A DNA stretch of 64,000 nucleotides from Planctomycetota bacterium (GTDB lineage Bacteria > Planctomycetota > Planctomycetia > Pirellulales > PNKZ01), in assembly GCA_018242585.1 (NCBI GenBank), contig JAFEBQ010000012.1:62001-126000 (forward strand), given 5' to 3'. Shown here piece after piece: positions 36,829 through 45,167 of this stretch. The stretch's first letter is position 1; every line of letters starts with the position of its first letter. The notes beneath the pieces are model-generated. The model worked only from the letters and a program-made list of their open reading frames with translations. It made no database searches and was not told the DNA's origin. A program made the position numbers and the translations under genes.

Positions 36829-36977
36829 CACCCCTCCCTTTCAGGGAGGGGCTGGGGGAGGGTAGCGGCGCTGCCAGCCAAAAACGCCCAATTCCAGTAT
36901 CCGCGGAAAGCGGCGGGGTGCCAACTGGCTTGAAAACGGCCGGCCACAGTCCCCCCGGTCATTGACCGGGGGCTAAA
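36829..36977. repeat. Paired hairpin modules, copy 2
   Basis: The first module, CCCCTCCCTTTCAGGGAGGG, begins at about 36831. The second, CCCCCGGTCATTGACCGGGG with GCTAAAG following, ends near 36977. Both match the pair at 18701-18822 in order and orientation, with unrelated sequence of about 100 bases between. This fills the spacer upstream of the ECF sigma gene. Confidence 0.85.
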
Positions 36978-36984
36978 GACGGTC

Positions 36985-37239
36985 CTATTTGGTCACGTCG
37001 TGAAAGATGTCGGCCAATTCGCGGGGCGAGACGTCTTCGAGCCGTTTGCCACGCTGGTCGAGCTTTTCGTTGACCTTGATGACGGTTTCCTGCATCTGTG
37101 AGTGCGTTTCGGCCGTGCCGCCGCAGAGCACGAAGTTCTCGCCGCGGGTCAGCCGCGTGATGTCATCGTTCTTGTCGAGACCCAGCCCCAACAGGGCGGC
37201 TCGCTTGGGACTCTTTTTGGCAGGTTTCTTGGGAACCAT
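36985..37239 (-). CDS. Small conserved-looking protein of unknown function
   Basis: An 84-residue protein with a lysine-rich start (MVPKKPAKKSPKRAALLGLG) and an ordered core, including LTRGENFVLCGGTAETHSQM and SPRELADIFHDV. There is no signal peptide or membrane segment. I do not recognise the family. Codon usage looks coding and the frame is not covered by another gene. The start ATG at 37239 is preceded by AACTCAGCT, with no strong ribosome-binding site. Confidence 0.6.
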   Translation of the reverse strand: MVPKKPAKKSPKRAALLGLGLDKNDDITRLTRGENFVLCGGTAETHSQMQETVIKVNEKLDQRGKRLEDVSPRELADIFHDVTK

Positions 37240-37379
37240 AGCTGAGTTGCCGCATCTAGCGACGTTTGACCCAAATACTCAACCGCCCGTGGCGGAACAC
37301 CCCGCAGGACCACGGACCTAGGGCATTATACGCTCGCTAGGGTCGCGGCTATTGGGTTTATCGGCACGCCGGGCCGGGT

Positions 37380-37586
37380 TTATGCATTCTTCACGGCGTC
37401 GCGAACCGCCTGCCGGGCCAGCTTGAAGGCCGTAATCAGCACCTGGGCCCGCAGGTCCATCTGCTCGGACGACAAGCTGCGGTTGGTGGTGTTCTCGGGC
37501 AAGCCGGCAATGGCCAGGGTCAGCGGGATCAGGTCCATGAACTCGCGGTAGCGTCGCTTGATGGCTTCTTCTTCGGGATTCGACAT
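37380..37586 (-). CDS. Small conserved-looking protein of unknown function
   Basis: A 68-residue soluble protein from the ATG at 37586, chosen because it gives a compact helical protein (SNPEEEAIKRRYREFMDLIP, then LAIAGLPENTTNRSLSSEQM, then VLITAFKLARQAVRDAVKNA). The longer frame from 38003 overlaps the FHA gene in another frame and looks artificial. Function unknown. It follows the FHA gene by about 100 bases on the same strand. Confidence 0.6.
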   Translation of the reverse strand: MSNPEEEAIKRRYREFMDLIPLTLAIAGLPENTTNRSLSSEQMDLRAQVLITAFKLARQAVRDAVKNA

Positions 37587-37683
37587 GCCTGGGCCTCGTA
37601 CTGCGTTGATGCTCGTCAGATGAGTTGGTTCGTCATGGTTCGCGCCTGGCTGCGAGATACGTAGGACGCCAACCAGGGCTCGA

Positions 37684-38271
37684 TTACCGATTTCGGTGCA
37701 TTTTGTTGAGCGCGTCGGCCGCCTTGTCGCGAGTGTTGTCGTTCGACGGCGGCGACTTGGCGGGCGAGGAAGATGGTTTCGCCTGGCCCCCTCCCGTCCC
37801 CAGGGCCGCGATCTCGTCGGGCGTAAGCTGCGCGGCGTAACGCGATGGGGCCGTGCCGGCATCGTCGCCGTTGAGCAAACTGTCAATGTCGAGGTCGTCG
37901 GCCCCTCCGGCACCGGCCATTCGCGCGGCTGCCTCTTCGACGCTGTTGACCTTGGGCTTTTTTGTGCCGGCCACGCGAATGATGATCTCGACGCCGAACT
38001 CAAGCGGCCCCACTCGGAATCGGTCCCCCGCCTTCAATGGTGACGACCCGCTCAATCGCTTGCCGTTCAAGAAGGTTCCCGTCGCACTGTCCAAGTCGAC
38101 CAGCGTGGCCGCGCCGGGCTCGACTTGCACTTCGCAATGGGCTTCGGCAATGGCGTCGCTTTTGGCCCGCAACTGGCACGACGCATCGCGACCGATGCGG
38201 AACCGCGGGCCGGGCACCGCGATTTCCTGCCCGGCGCGCGTACCGGTCAACAACTTCAACTTGACTTGCAT
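37684..38271 (-). CDS. FHA-domain protein
   Basis: A 195-residue protein from the ATG at 38271. Residues 1-100 form a forkhead-associated domain with FRIGRDASCQLRAKSDAIAE, HCEVQV and DLDSATGTFLNGKRL, the GR-x-S/H-NG pattern that binds phosphothreonine. The tail is A/P/S-rich and ends NKMHRNR. FHA proteins usually act with Ser/Thr kinases, but none is adjacent. It is probably cytoplasmic. Confidence 0.88.
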   Translation of the reverse strand: MQVKLKLLTGTRAGQEIAVPGPRFRIGRDASCQLRAKSDAIAEAHCEVQVEPGAATLVDLDSATGTFLNGKRLSGSSPLKAGDRFRVGPLEFGVEIIIRVAGTKKPKVNSVEEAAARMAGAGGADDLDIDSLLNGDDAGTAPSRYAAQLTPDEIAALGTGGGQAKPSSSPAKSPPSNDNTRDKAADALNKMHRNR

Positions 38272-38464
38272 GGTGCTGGTCCGCTGCGTGCCGTCACCCA
38301 AGGCCAAAACTGCCGCTAAGACAATGGTAACAAGGGGGGAACGAGCCGTCAAAAACCGCGGGATACGCTGGTGGCCGCGGGTCATGCCGCTATTTTAATC
38401 GGCAGAGCGCCAATCGGCCAACCGGCAGAGTGAACCATTCGAGCGTGGCGGGTAGGATAATCGC

Positions 38465-38782
38465 ATGGAACAAGAACACGCTGCGCCGTGCGAACATCTA
38501 GCCTTCATCTATCGCCACGAGATTGACCGAGGCAACCGCGTCGCCAAAGTCGTCCGTGCCGATGGCCCTAGCGGGCCATCGCGAATGTACTTCGCGAATC
38601 GGCTCAAAATCTGGGGTACACCAGCCACCGCTGACATTGGCCCCAGCGTTGCTTATTGGGACGCCCTTCCTGAGCTTGGCTTGACGGCTGATGAATGGGA
38701 AGCAATGGACAATCCGCCAACGTGTGACGCCGGATTTCGGTGCGAGGTTCACCAGCACATCATCGCCGGCCCAAGTCCTTAG
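38465..38782 (+). CDS. Hypothetical protein
   Basis: A 105-residue protein with no signal or membrane segment. It is moderately acidic and contains HLAFIYRHEIDRGNRVAKVV and ELGLTADEWEAMDNPPTCD. I know no family. It is a lone plus-strand gene between two minus-strand genes, and a GGGTAGGATA purine run precedes the ATG. It could be spurious, but its composition is closer to a real protein than the shadow frames around it. Confidence 0.5.
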   Translation: MEQEHAAPCEHLAFIYRHEIDRGNRVAKVVRADGPSGPSRMYFANRLKIWGTPATADIGPSVAYWDALPELGLTADEWEAMDNPPTCDAGFRCEVHQHIIAGPSP

Positions 38783-38873
38783 AATCTAATTGCAAATCGA
38801 CCGGGCGCGCCCTGGATCAAAGTGAACCAAAACCCGGGGAATGAAGCACTCGATAGGCTGTGAAATCGGGAGC

Positions 38874-39617
38874 CTAGCGACGCTGGTTCCAGGCGTCGTT
38901 GCCGAAGCGGTTGGCGACTTGGGCGGCGATTTGCTCCTGCTCGGCTGCGGTGAACGGCTCGATGGTTACTTGCAACCGACACGCCTCGGCCAGGCGAGGC
39001 AACCACGCCCGGGCCAGTTCGTCGGCCGAGAGTCGCGTGCCGCATAGGTCGTTAATGCCGGGCAGCTCGGGCGTGAACTCGCTGTGTGCCAACAGCACGC
39101 TGCCATGCTGGAGCACCACATCGCCCAGCCGGCGCTGCGCGCTGCCGGCCACCTTCTGGTCGCCAACTAAGACATCCCCTTCGGCGCGGCGCTGAAAGCA
39201 TAAGAACGCCTCATTGCTCGGCGAAACCTTAGCCGGCGCGTGACAGAGCGTGGCCGTAACGCCCCACCCAGCCAGCGTCGCGATCAGCGAACCATGAGCC
39301 GCGTCGTACAACGCCTGGGTCGATGAGATCGAAGCCGCGGCGACGGGCATCGCCAGGCTGTACGTCAGCTCACGATCGTGCAGAATCGCGCCGCCGCCAC
39401 TCGACCGGCGGACCCAGGCCACACGTTCACTGGCGGCGTGCCGGGCACGCTCGGCATGCTGCTGAAAATAACCGAGCGACAACGTCGCCGGCGACCACTG
39501 GTAGAACCGCAGCACGGCCCGACCGGCCGTCGCGGCATGCTCGGCCAGCCAATGGTCGGCCGTCATATTCCAAGCCCCGTCGTGCGCCGCGTCAAAGATC
39601 ACACGAGCAGGAGTCAT
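38874..39617 (-). CDS. Lipoate-protein ligase A family protein
   Basis: A 247-residue protein from the ATG at 39617. It has WVRRSSGGGAILHDRELTYS, the RRxxGGGxxxH lipoate/biotin ligase motif, and later VLVGDQKVAGSAQRR, which carries the catalytic lysine. It should attach lipoate or octanoate to a carrier domain. Its place directly downstream of gcvPB on the same strand suggests it lipoylates the GcvH protein encoded two genes upstream. An inverted-repeat element lies between it and gcvPB. Confidence 0.82.
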   Translation of the reverse strand: MTPARVIFDAAHDGAWNMTADHWLAEHAATAGRAVLRFYQWSPATLSLGYFQQHAERARHAASERVAWVRRSSGGGAILHDRELTYSLAMPVAAASISSTQALYDAAHGSLIATLAGWGVTATLCHAPAKVSPSNEAFLCFQRRAEGDVLVGDQKVAGSAQRRLGDVVLQHGSVLLAHSEFTPELPGINDLCGTRLSADELARAWLPRLAEACRLQVTIEPFTAAEQEQIAAQVANRFGNDAWNQRR

Positions 39618-39627
39618 CGGAAATTCC

Positions 39628-39862
39628 GCCACGGAGGCACTGAGACACGGAGGTTTTCACGGAGAGGACTTTAAGGGGAAATAATGAATGCAGAGTGATG
39701 AGTGATAAATGGAGGGCCGAAGTGTACAGGCCTATGGCCCTGCGGCTAAGCCGGCAAGCGGACTTCAATTAACTTTCAACTTTCCGCACTCTCCTCTATC
39801 GCTCCCCTGCCCCGCTGCAATTCTCCTCCGTGCTAACCTCCGTGTCTCCGCGCCTCCGTGGC
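39628..39862. repeat. Long inverted-repeat element, copy 2
   Basis: The left arm starts at 39628 (GCCACGGAGGCACTGAGACA) and the right arm ends at 39862 with CGCCTCCGTGGC. Inside are a GTGATGAGTGATAAATGG piece at about 39692 and an inverted, degenerate copy of the GTTTAGCCGC module near 39728-39753. The element almost exactly fills the gap between gcvPB and the lipoate ligase, touching neither stop nor start. Confidence 0.85.
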
Positions 39863-39871
39863 AAAAGTTTT

Positions 39872-41338
39872 TCAAGCGCACAGGACCGGCTTGCGCGCGG
39901 CGCGGACTTCGTCGGCCCGGCTCATCACGGTGCTGTGGGGCGCTTCGTGCAGCAGGTCAGCCGGCTCGTCGAGAATCTTGATGATCGCGTCGGCCAGGGC
40001 GTCGAGCGTTTCCTTGCTCTCGGTCTCGGTCGGCTCGATCATCATCGCCTCGCGCACCGTCAGCGGGAAGTAAATCGTCGGCGCGTGGAAGCCGTAGTCG
40101 AGTAACCGCTTGGCAATGTCCATGGCCGAGATGTCTTTCTCGGCCTTGGCCGTCGACGCGGTGGCGACGAACTCGTGCATGCAACGGTCCCCTTGCGGCA
40201 CTGGCAGCACGTCCTTCAGCCGGCTGAGCAGATAGTTGGCGTTGAGCACGGCGTTCTCGCTGACCTGGCGCAGCCCTTCGGGGCCGTAGGTGCGCAAGTA
40301 GCAATAGGTGCGGACCAGCACGCCGACCTGGCCAAAGAAGGTCCGCACGCGGCCAATCGATTGCGGCCGGTCAAAGTCCAGCCGATACCGCTCCCCTTGC
40401 CTGGCGACCACGGGCGAGGGCAAGAACGGTTCGAGTTTGGCGGCCACGGCAATCGGCCCGGCCCCCGGCCCGCCGCCGCCGTGCGGCCCGCTGAACGTCT
40501 TATGCGGGTTGAAGTGCATCATGTCGGCGCCGACGTCGCCCGGCCGGCTGATGCCGAGGATGGCGTTCATGTTCGCGCCGTCCAGGTAGACCAGCCCGCC
40601 GGCCGCGTGGACCAGGTCGCACGCCCGGCGAATCTGCCGATCGAACATCCCCAGCGTGTTCGGATTGGTAATCATGAACACGGCGGCCTGGGCGTCGAGC
40701 TTGCTTTGCAAGTCGTCCAGGTCGACAAAGCCCGAGGCGTGGCTGCGCACGCCGACCGTCTCGAAGCCGGCGACCGCGGCGCTGGCCGGGTTGGTGCCGT
40801 GGGCTGTGTCGGGCACCAGCACGCGCGTGCGCTCTTGCCCGAGCGCGCGGAAGTGGGCGGCCGCGACCATCAGCGCGGTCATTTCGCCTTGCGCCCCGGC
40901 GGCTGGTTGCAGCGATACGGCTGGCAAACCCGAAATCTCGGCCAGCATTTGCTGCACGCTGTACAGCAGCTCGAGCAGCCCTTGCACCGTGTCGTCGGGC
41001 TGGTACGGATGCACATCAAGCATGCCGGGCAGCGACGCCAGGCGCTCGTTCCGTTTGGGGTTGTACTTCATCGTACACGAGCCGAGCGGATAGCAGTGGG
41101 TGTCGACCGACATGTTCAAGGTCGACAAGTTCGTGAAGTGGCGAATCACGTCGAACTCGGCCAGCTCGGGCAACTCGGGGGCTGCCGCGGCCAGATGCGC
41201 CGCCGGAACCAGCTCGCCCAGCGGGCGCACCGGCACGTCGCAGGCCGGCATCACGGCCGCGCGTCGACCTGGCTTGGACAATTCGAACAACGTCTGGGTC
41301 GCTTGTTGGTTACGCATGAGCCGTTCGAGTCGCTCCAT
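39872..41338 (-). CDS. gcvPB: Glycine dehydrogenase (decarboxylating) subunit 2
   Basis: The C-terminal half of P-protein, 488 residues from the ATG at 41338. The pyridoxal phosphate site is clear as FNPHKTFSGPHGGGGPGAGP with its lysine, and SCTMKYNPKRN and PDTAHGTNPASAA are family blocks. With subunit 1 it decarboxylates glycine and passes the aminomethyl group to lipoyl-GcvH. The start overlaps the end of gcvPA by 29 bases; a later ATG at 41317 is also possible. Confidence 0.96.
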   Translation of the reverse strand: MERLERLMRNQQATQTLFELSKPGRRAAVMPACDVPVRPLGELVPAAHLAAAAPELPELAEFDVIRHFTNLSTLNMSVDTHCYPLGSCTMKYNPKRNERLASLPGMLDVHPYQPDDTVQGLLELLYSVQQMLAEISGLPAVSLQPAAGAQGEMTALMVAAAHFRALGQERTRVLVPDTAHGTNPASAAVAGFETVGVRSHASGFVDLDDLQSKLDAQAAVFMITNPNTLGMFDRQIRRACDLVHAAGGLVYLDGANMNAILGISRPGDVGADMMHFNPHKTFSGPHGGGGPGAGPIAVAAKLEPFLPSPVVARQGERYRLDFDRPQSIGRVRTFFGQVGVLVRTYCYLRTYGPEGLRQVSENAVLNANYLLSRLKDVLPVPQGDRCMHEFVATASTAKAEKDISAMDIAKRLLDYGFHAPTIYFPLTVREAMMIEPTETESKETLDALADAIIKILDEPADLLHEAPHSTVMSRADEVRAARKPVLCA

Positions 41339-42734
41339 GAGGCGTGGGAATGCAGTTGTCGGCGCTGGCCACGCCAGTCGTCTTTTGAGCACCGCTGGCG
41401 TGGAAGGCCGCGGCCAGCCGATCGATCTCGCAGCGTGTTCGCTTTTCGGTTACCGCCACCAGGACACAGTCGCTTAGTTCGGGATACCAGCGCCCCAGCG
41501 GCAGGCCGCCAAAGAAGCCGGCGTCGGCCGCCTGGGCCAAGAGCTGCTCGACGTTGTTTTCTGTGTCGCGGAGGACGAACTCCTTGAACACCGGCGCGTC
41601 AAAGGCCGGTTGCAACCGCCGACCCGCGGTCAGCGTCTGCTTGGCGTACGCGGCTTTCTGCAGGCACAACTCGCCCAGCTCGCGCAGGCCTTGCGGCCCC
41701 ATCAGCGACAGATAAATCGTGGCTCGCAGCGCGAACAGCCCCTGGTTAGTGCAGATGTTGCTCGTGGCTTTCTCGCGGCGAATATGCTGCTCGCGTGTTT
41801 GCAGCGTTAGCACCCAGCAGCGGCGGCCGAGCCGATCGACCGTCTGGCCCGCGATGCGCCCCGGCAGTCGTCGCACGAAGTCTTCGCGACAGGCGATGAT
41901 CCCCAAGTAAGGCCCACCAAACGCCAGCGGATTGCCAAGCGATTGTCCTTCGGCCACGACAATGTCCGCGCCGTAGCTACCCGGCCGGTTAAGCACACCC
42001 AGACTCAGTGGATCGACCGCCACGGCGAACACCGCGCCGGCCGCTTTGGCCGCGCGACCAATTGCCTCGACCTCCTCTAAACAACCGAAAAAGTTCGGCT
42101 GTTGAACTAGCACGCAAGCCGTCTCGGGTGTAATGGCCGCAGTCAATTGATCGAGCGACACCGTGCCATTTGGCGTTGCCACTGTAACGAGTTCGACGCC
42201 CAGGTCGCGCAGGTACGTGGCCAGGATTTGGCGATACTCGGGATGCACGCTGCCGGCTACGACGACGCGGCCACTGCGGCCGGTCACGGCCAGGCTCATC
42301 AACACCGCCTCGGCCGCGGCGCTGCCGCCGTCGTACAAGCTGGCGTTCGAGACGTCCATGCCCGTCAGCCGCGTGATCAGCGACTGATATTCGAAGAAGA
42401 CCTGCAGGTTCCCCTGGCTGACCTCGGGCTGATACGGCGTGTACGAGGTGAAGAACTCGCCACGCGAAGCCAGGGCATCGACAGCCGCGGGGATGAAGTG
42501 GTCGTAGCTGCCGCCGCCGAGAAAGCAAACACTTTGCTGGCACGAGACATTGCGCCCGGCCAGTTGCTGCATGTGGGCGGTCAACTCTTGCTCGGTCAGC
42601 GCCGGGGGCAAGTCGAGCGGCCGATTCAGTTGGCAATCGGCCGGGATCATGGCGAACAATTCGTCGATCGACTTGGCGCCAATCGCGGCCAGCATCGCCT
42701 GCTGTTCCGCCGTGGTGTTGAGGATGTATGACAT
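41310..42734 (-). CDS. gcvPA: Glycine dehydrogenase (decarboxylating) subunit 1
   Basis: The N-terminal half of a split P-protein, 474 residues. Family blocks include FLGGGSYDHFIPAAVDALAS, YTPYQPEVSQGNLQVFFEYQ, SLYDGGSAAAEAVLM and REKATSNICTNQGLFALRA. It forms a heterotetramer with subunit 2. It lies downstream of gcvH with about 190 bases between, that spacer holding two repeat modules. The split P-protein is the usual arrangement in several bacterial groups. Confidence 0.96.
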   Translation of the reverse strand: MSYILNTTAEQQAMLAAIGAKSIDELFAMIPADCQLNRPLDLPPALTEQELTAHMQQLAGRNVSCQQSVCFLGGGSYDHFIPAAVDALASRGEFFTSYTPYQPEVSQGNLQVFFEYQSLITRLTGMDVSNASLYDGGSAAAEAVLMSLAVTGRSGRVVVAGSVHPEYRQILATYLRDLGVELVTVATPNGTVSLDQLTAAITPETACVLVQQPNFFGCLEEVEAIGRAAKAAGAVFAVAVDPLSLGVLNRPGSYGADIVVAEGQSLGNPLAFGGPYLGIIACREDFVRRLPGRIAGQTVDRLGRRCWVLTLQTREQHIRREKATSNICTNQGLFALRATIYLSLMGPQGLRELGELCLQKAAYAKQTLTAGRRLQPAFDAPVFKEFVLRDTENNVEQLLAQAADAGFFGGLPLGRWYPELSDCVLVAVTEKRTRCEIDRLAAAFHASGAQKTTGVASADNCIPTPHGATRTAHA

Positions 42735-42790
42735 TCAGTAGTTTCGATGGGTGCTTACGAAGATTGTTCCACGTGTGAGGCCCGCTTGCG

Positions 42791-42911
42791 GTTTAGCCGC
42801 CGGGCCACAGGCCCGCGCGCCAAGCTAAAAAACGCGAAGCACCAATGTCCAATGACCAATGTCCAAAACGACGGACTTCTTACTCACTTGGTCATTGGTG
42901 CTTGGACATTG
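42791..42911. repeat. Repeat modules in the gcvH-gcvPA spacer
   Basis: At 42791-42821 lies a 31-bp module (GTTTAGCCGC...GCGCGCC), nearly identical to those at 15292 and 44865. Next to it is an inverted repeat: ACCAATGTCCAATGACCAAT at 42841 on the left and GGTCATTGGTGCTTGGACAT ending near 42910 on the right. The second module type recurs inside the element at 46929-47145. Confidence 0.85.
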
Positions 42912-42922
42912 AGGCATTCTTT

Positions 42923-43324
42923 CTAGTGCCCCTCCTCGGCGCACTGCTTTTCATAGGCCGCCGGGGCGAGCAGGTTCTTCAGCTCTCCTTCGTTACTGAG
43001 GCGGACCTGAATCAGCCAGCCCTTGCCGTACGGGTCGTCCTTAAGCGCATCGAGTTGATCGACGACGCCCTCGTGGACCGCGACGATTTCGCCGCTGATC
43101 GGGCTGTACAGATCGCTGACCGCTTTGACCGATTCGATTTCGCCGAACGGTTCGCCAGCCTTGAGCTGGCGACCCTTCTTCGGCAACTCGACGTGGACCA
43201 GATCGGTCAGAGCCTGGAGCGCGAAGTCCGACACGCCCACGGTCGCCACACGTCCGCCGTCGGCCTGAGGTTCGACGCGCAGCCATTCGTGCGTCTTGGC
43301 AAAGAGCAAATTCGCAGGGGTCAC
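42923..43324 (-). CDS. gcvH: Glycine cleavage system H protein
   Basis: The GTG at 43324, four bases after GGAG, gives a 133-residue H protein. The lipoyl-bearing lysine lies in GEIESVKAVSDLYSP and the C-terminal region reads PYGKGWLIQVRLSN. It shuttles the aminomethyl group between P and T proteins on its lipoyl arm. It sits between gcvT and gcvPA. Confidence 0.95.
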   Translation of the reverse strand: MTPANLLFAKTHEWLRVEPQADGGRVATVGVSDFALQALTDLVHVELPKKGRQLKAGEPFGEIESVKAVSDLYSPISGEIVAVHEGVVDQLDALKDDPYGKGWLIQVRLSNEGELKNLLAPAAYEKQCAEEGH

Positions 43325-43380
43325 ACGATTCTCCTTGGTTGATTGCCACGACGACTCAACCGCCGCGGCAAGATGCAGCC

Positions 43381-44541
43381 TCACGACGGACGACGATAAA
43401 ACGGCAGCTTCACAATCTCGGCCGGGACCAACGTGCCGCGGATGTCGATCTCGACCGCGGCGCCGACGGTGGCGTGGCCCGTTTCCAGGTAAGCCATCGC
43501 CAGCGGGCGATCGAACGTCGGCGAGAAGGTGCCGCTGGTGACGCATCCTACCGACTTGCCCCCGGCCAGCACCGTGGCCCCCTCGCGCGCGGCTCGTTTA
43601 CCGGAAAGTTGCAGCCCCACGCGGCGAGGCTTGTTCGGATCGGTGCGCAGCGTCGTCAGCGTTTCGCTGCCAACAAAACGCCCCTTGTCGAATTTCACCG
43701 CCCAGTTCAGGCCAGCCTGGAAGGGATTGATCGTTTCGTCGAGTTCATGCCCGTACAGGGGCATGCCCGCTTCCAGTCGCAACGTATCGCGGGCCCCCAG
43801 TCCGCACGGCGTCGCGCCGCGCTCGACCAGCGCTTCCCACAAGGCGTTGCCTGCGGCCCGTTCAACGACAAATTCAAAGCCGTCTTCGCCGGTGTAGCCG
43901 GTACGGCTGACCAGCGCGGGCGTGCCGCGAAAACTGGCCGGGGTGTAGGTGTAATAACGCAAGGCGTCGAGGTGGCTCTCGGCCGCCGCGGTGAGCAAGC
44001 TGGCGCTCAACTCGACGGCGCGCGGGCCTTGCACGGCCAGCATGGCCGTCGCTTCGGTGATGTCCTGGACGACTACGTCGAGCTTATCACCGGCGCTCGA
44101 CTCGCTGGCCGCGCCGACTGAAAACTGGGCATCAAGTCCCAGTTCGCGAGCGCAGGCCTGCAATTGCTGCCAAATTTTAGCGCGATTCGAGGCGTTGACC
44201 ACCAGCGATAACTTGTCGTCCGGCCCGCGATAGACCAACACGTCGTCGAGAATGCCCCCGTCGGCATTGCAGACCAGGCTGTAGCGCACCTGCCCGACGG
44301 GCATGGTGGCGACGCTGTTGGTGACGGCGTATTCGAGCAAATCGAGCGCCCGGGGGCCGGCAAAGCTGAACCGCGCCATGTGCGACACGTCGAACAGCCC
44401 GCAGGCCGTGCGCGTGGCCAGGTGTTCGGCCACGATCGAGGTGTATTGAATCGGCATCAACCAGCCGGCGAAGTCGACCATCCGGCCGCCGTGTGCCGTG
44501 TGCCATTCATGGAGCGGCGAATGTCGAGGTGCGGAGTTCAT
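43381..44541 (-). CDS. gcvT: Aminomethyltransferase (glycine cleavage T protein)
   Basis: A 386-residue protein from the ATG at 44541. T-protein blocks include HGGRMVDFAGWLMPIQYTS, GLFDVSHMARF, SRTGYTGEDGFEFVVE and ARDTLRLEAGMPLYGHELDE. It transfers the methylene carbon to tetrahydrofolate and releases ammonia. It is the first gene of the gcvT-gcvH-gcvPA-gcvPB-lipoate ligase series. The frame continues to 44730, but that extension has no family match. Confidence 0.96.
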   Translation of the reverse strand: MNSAPRHSPLHEWHTAHGGRMVDFAGWLMPIQYTSIVAEHLATRTACGLFDVSHMARFSFAGPRALDLLEYAVTNSVATMPVGQVRYSLVCNADGGILDDVLVYRGPDDKLSLVVNASNRAKIWQQLQACARELGLDAQFSVGAASESSAGDKLDVVVQDITEATAMLAVQGPRAVELSASLLTAAAESHLDALRYYTYTPASFRGTPALVSRTGYTGEDGFEFVVERAAGNALWEALVERGATPCGLGARDTLRLEAGMPLYGHELDETINPFQAGLNWAVKFDKGRFVGSETLTTLRTDPNKPRRVGLQLSGKRAAREGATVLAGGKSVGCVTSGTFSPTFDRPLAMAYLETGHATVGAAVEIDIRGTLVPAEIVKLPFYRRPS

Positions 44542-44724
44542 CCGTGAAAGGCCCGCCGTTGGGCGGGTCGTGTGCTGGTATGCAAGTCGCGCCAGTCCGA
44601 ACCGTGTCCGGACCCAAGCCCGCTGGGCGTACGCGAAATGCCGAGATGCCAAAAGAACGTGCCAGCATTGTACCGACCAGGGGGCGTTCGACCAGGGGCC
44701 GGGGGGCTCTGGGAGACAAAGGCT

Positions 44725-44985
44725 AGCCACGGAGACACTGAGACACGGAGGTTTGCACGGAGGAGAGCTAATGGGGGAGTGATGAGTGCGGAATGATGAG
44801 TGATGAATGAAGGAAAAGACGATCGGTGATTTCTCGCAAGTTACGCTGGCAGAAACGCTTGGCGGTTTAGCCGCAGGGCCATAGGCCCGCGCGCCCCCAG
44901 TTCCCTATTCATCACTCATCATTCCGCACTCATCACTTCCTCCCCCTTCTCCGTGCAAACCTCCGTGTCTCCGTGCCTCGGTGGC
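44725..44985. repeat. Long inverted-repeat element, copy 3
   Basis: The left arm begins GCCACGGAGACACTGAGACA at 44725 and the right arm ends with CTCGGTGGC at 44985. Inside is a second inverted pair: TGATGAGTGCGGAATGATGA (from about 44781) with its reverse partner ending near 44937. At 44865-44895 lies another 31-bp GTTTAGCCGC module. It fills the region upstream of gcvT and the EboD-like gene. Confidence 0.87.
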
Positions 44986-45167
44986 GGAATTGAAAGCCCA
45001 ACGATTGTTTGCAATTGGTTCGCTTCACAGGCTAAAATGGCTCTGTCCTCCACCCACCTTACAAACCATCGCGCCGTCGGCGCTCTGGCCCGGTTGAATC
45101 AAGCCCGGCCGATGTGTCAGCCGTGCGCGATCCCATCCGGTTGATCCCAGTTCCGTTGAACGATCGC

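Noticed and set aside
40175-41587. Open plus-strand frame of 470 codons
   Set aside because: It lies wholly across gcvPB and gcvPA on the opposite strand. Those genes match known families, and this frame is Arg/Gly/His-rich with no motif, a product of high GC.
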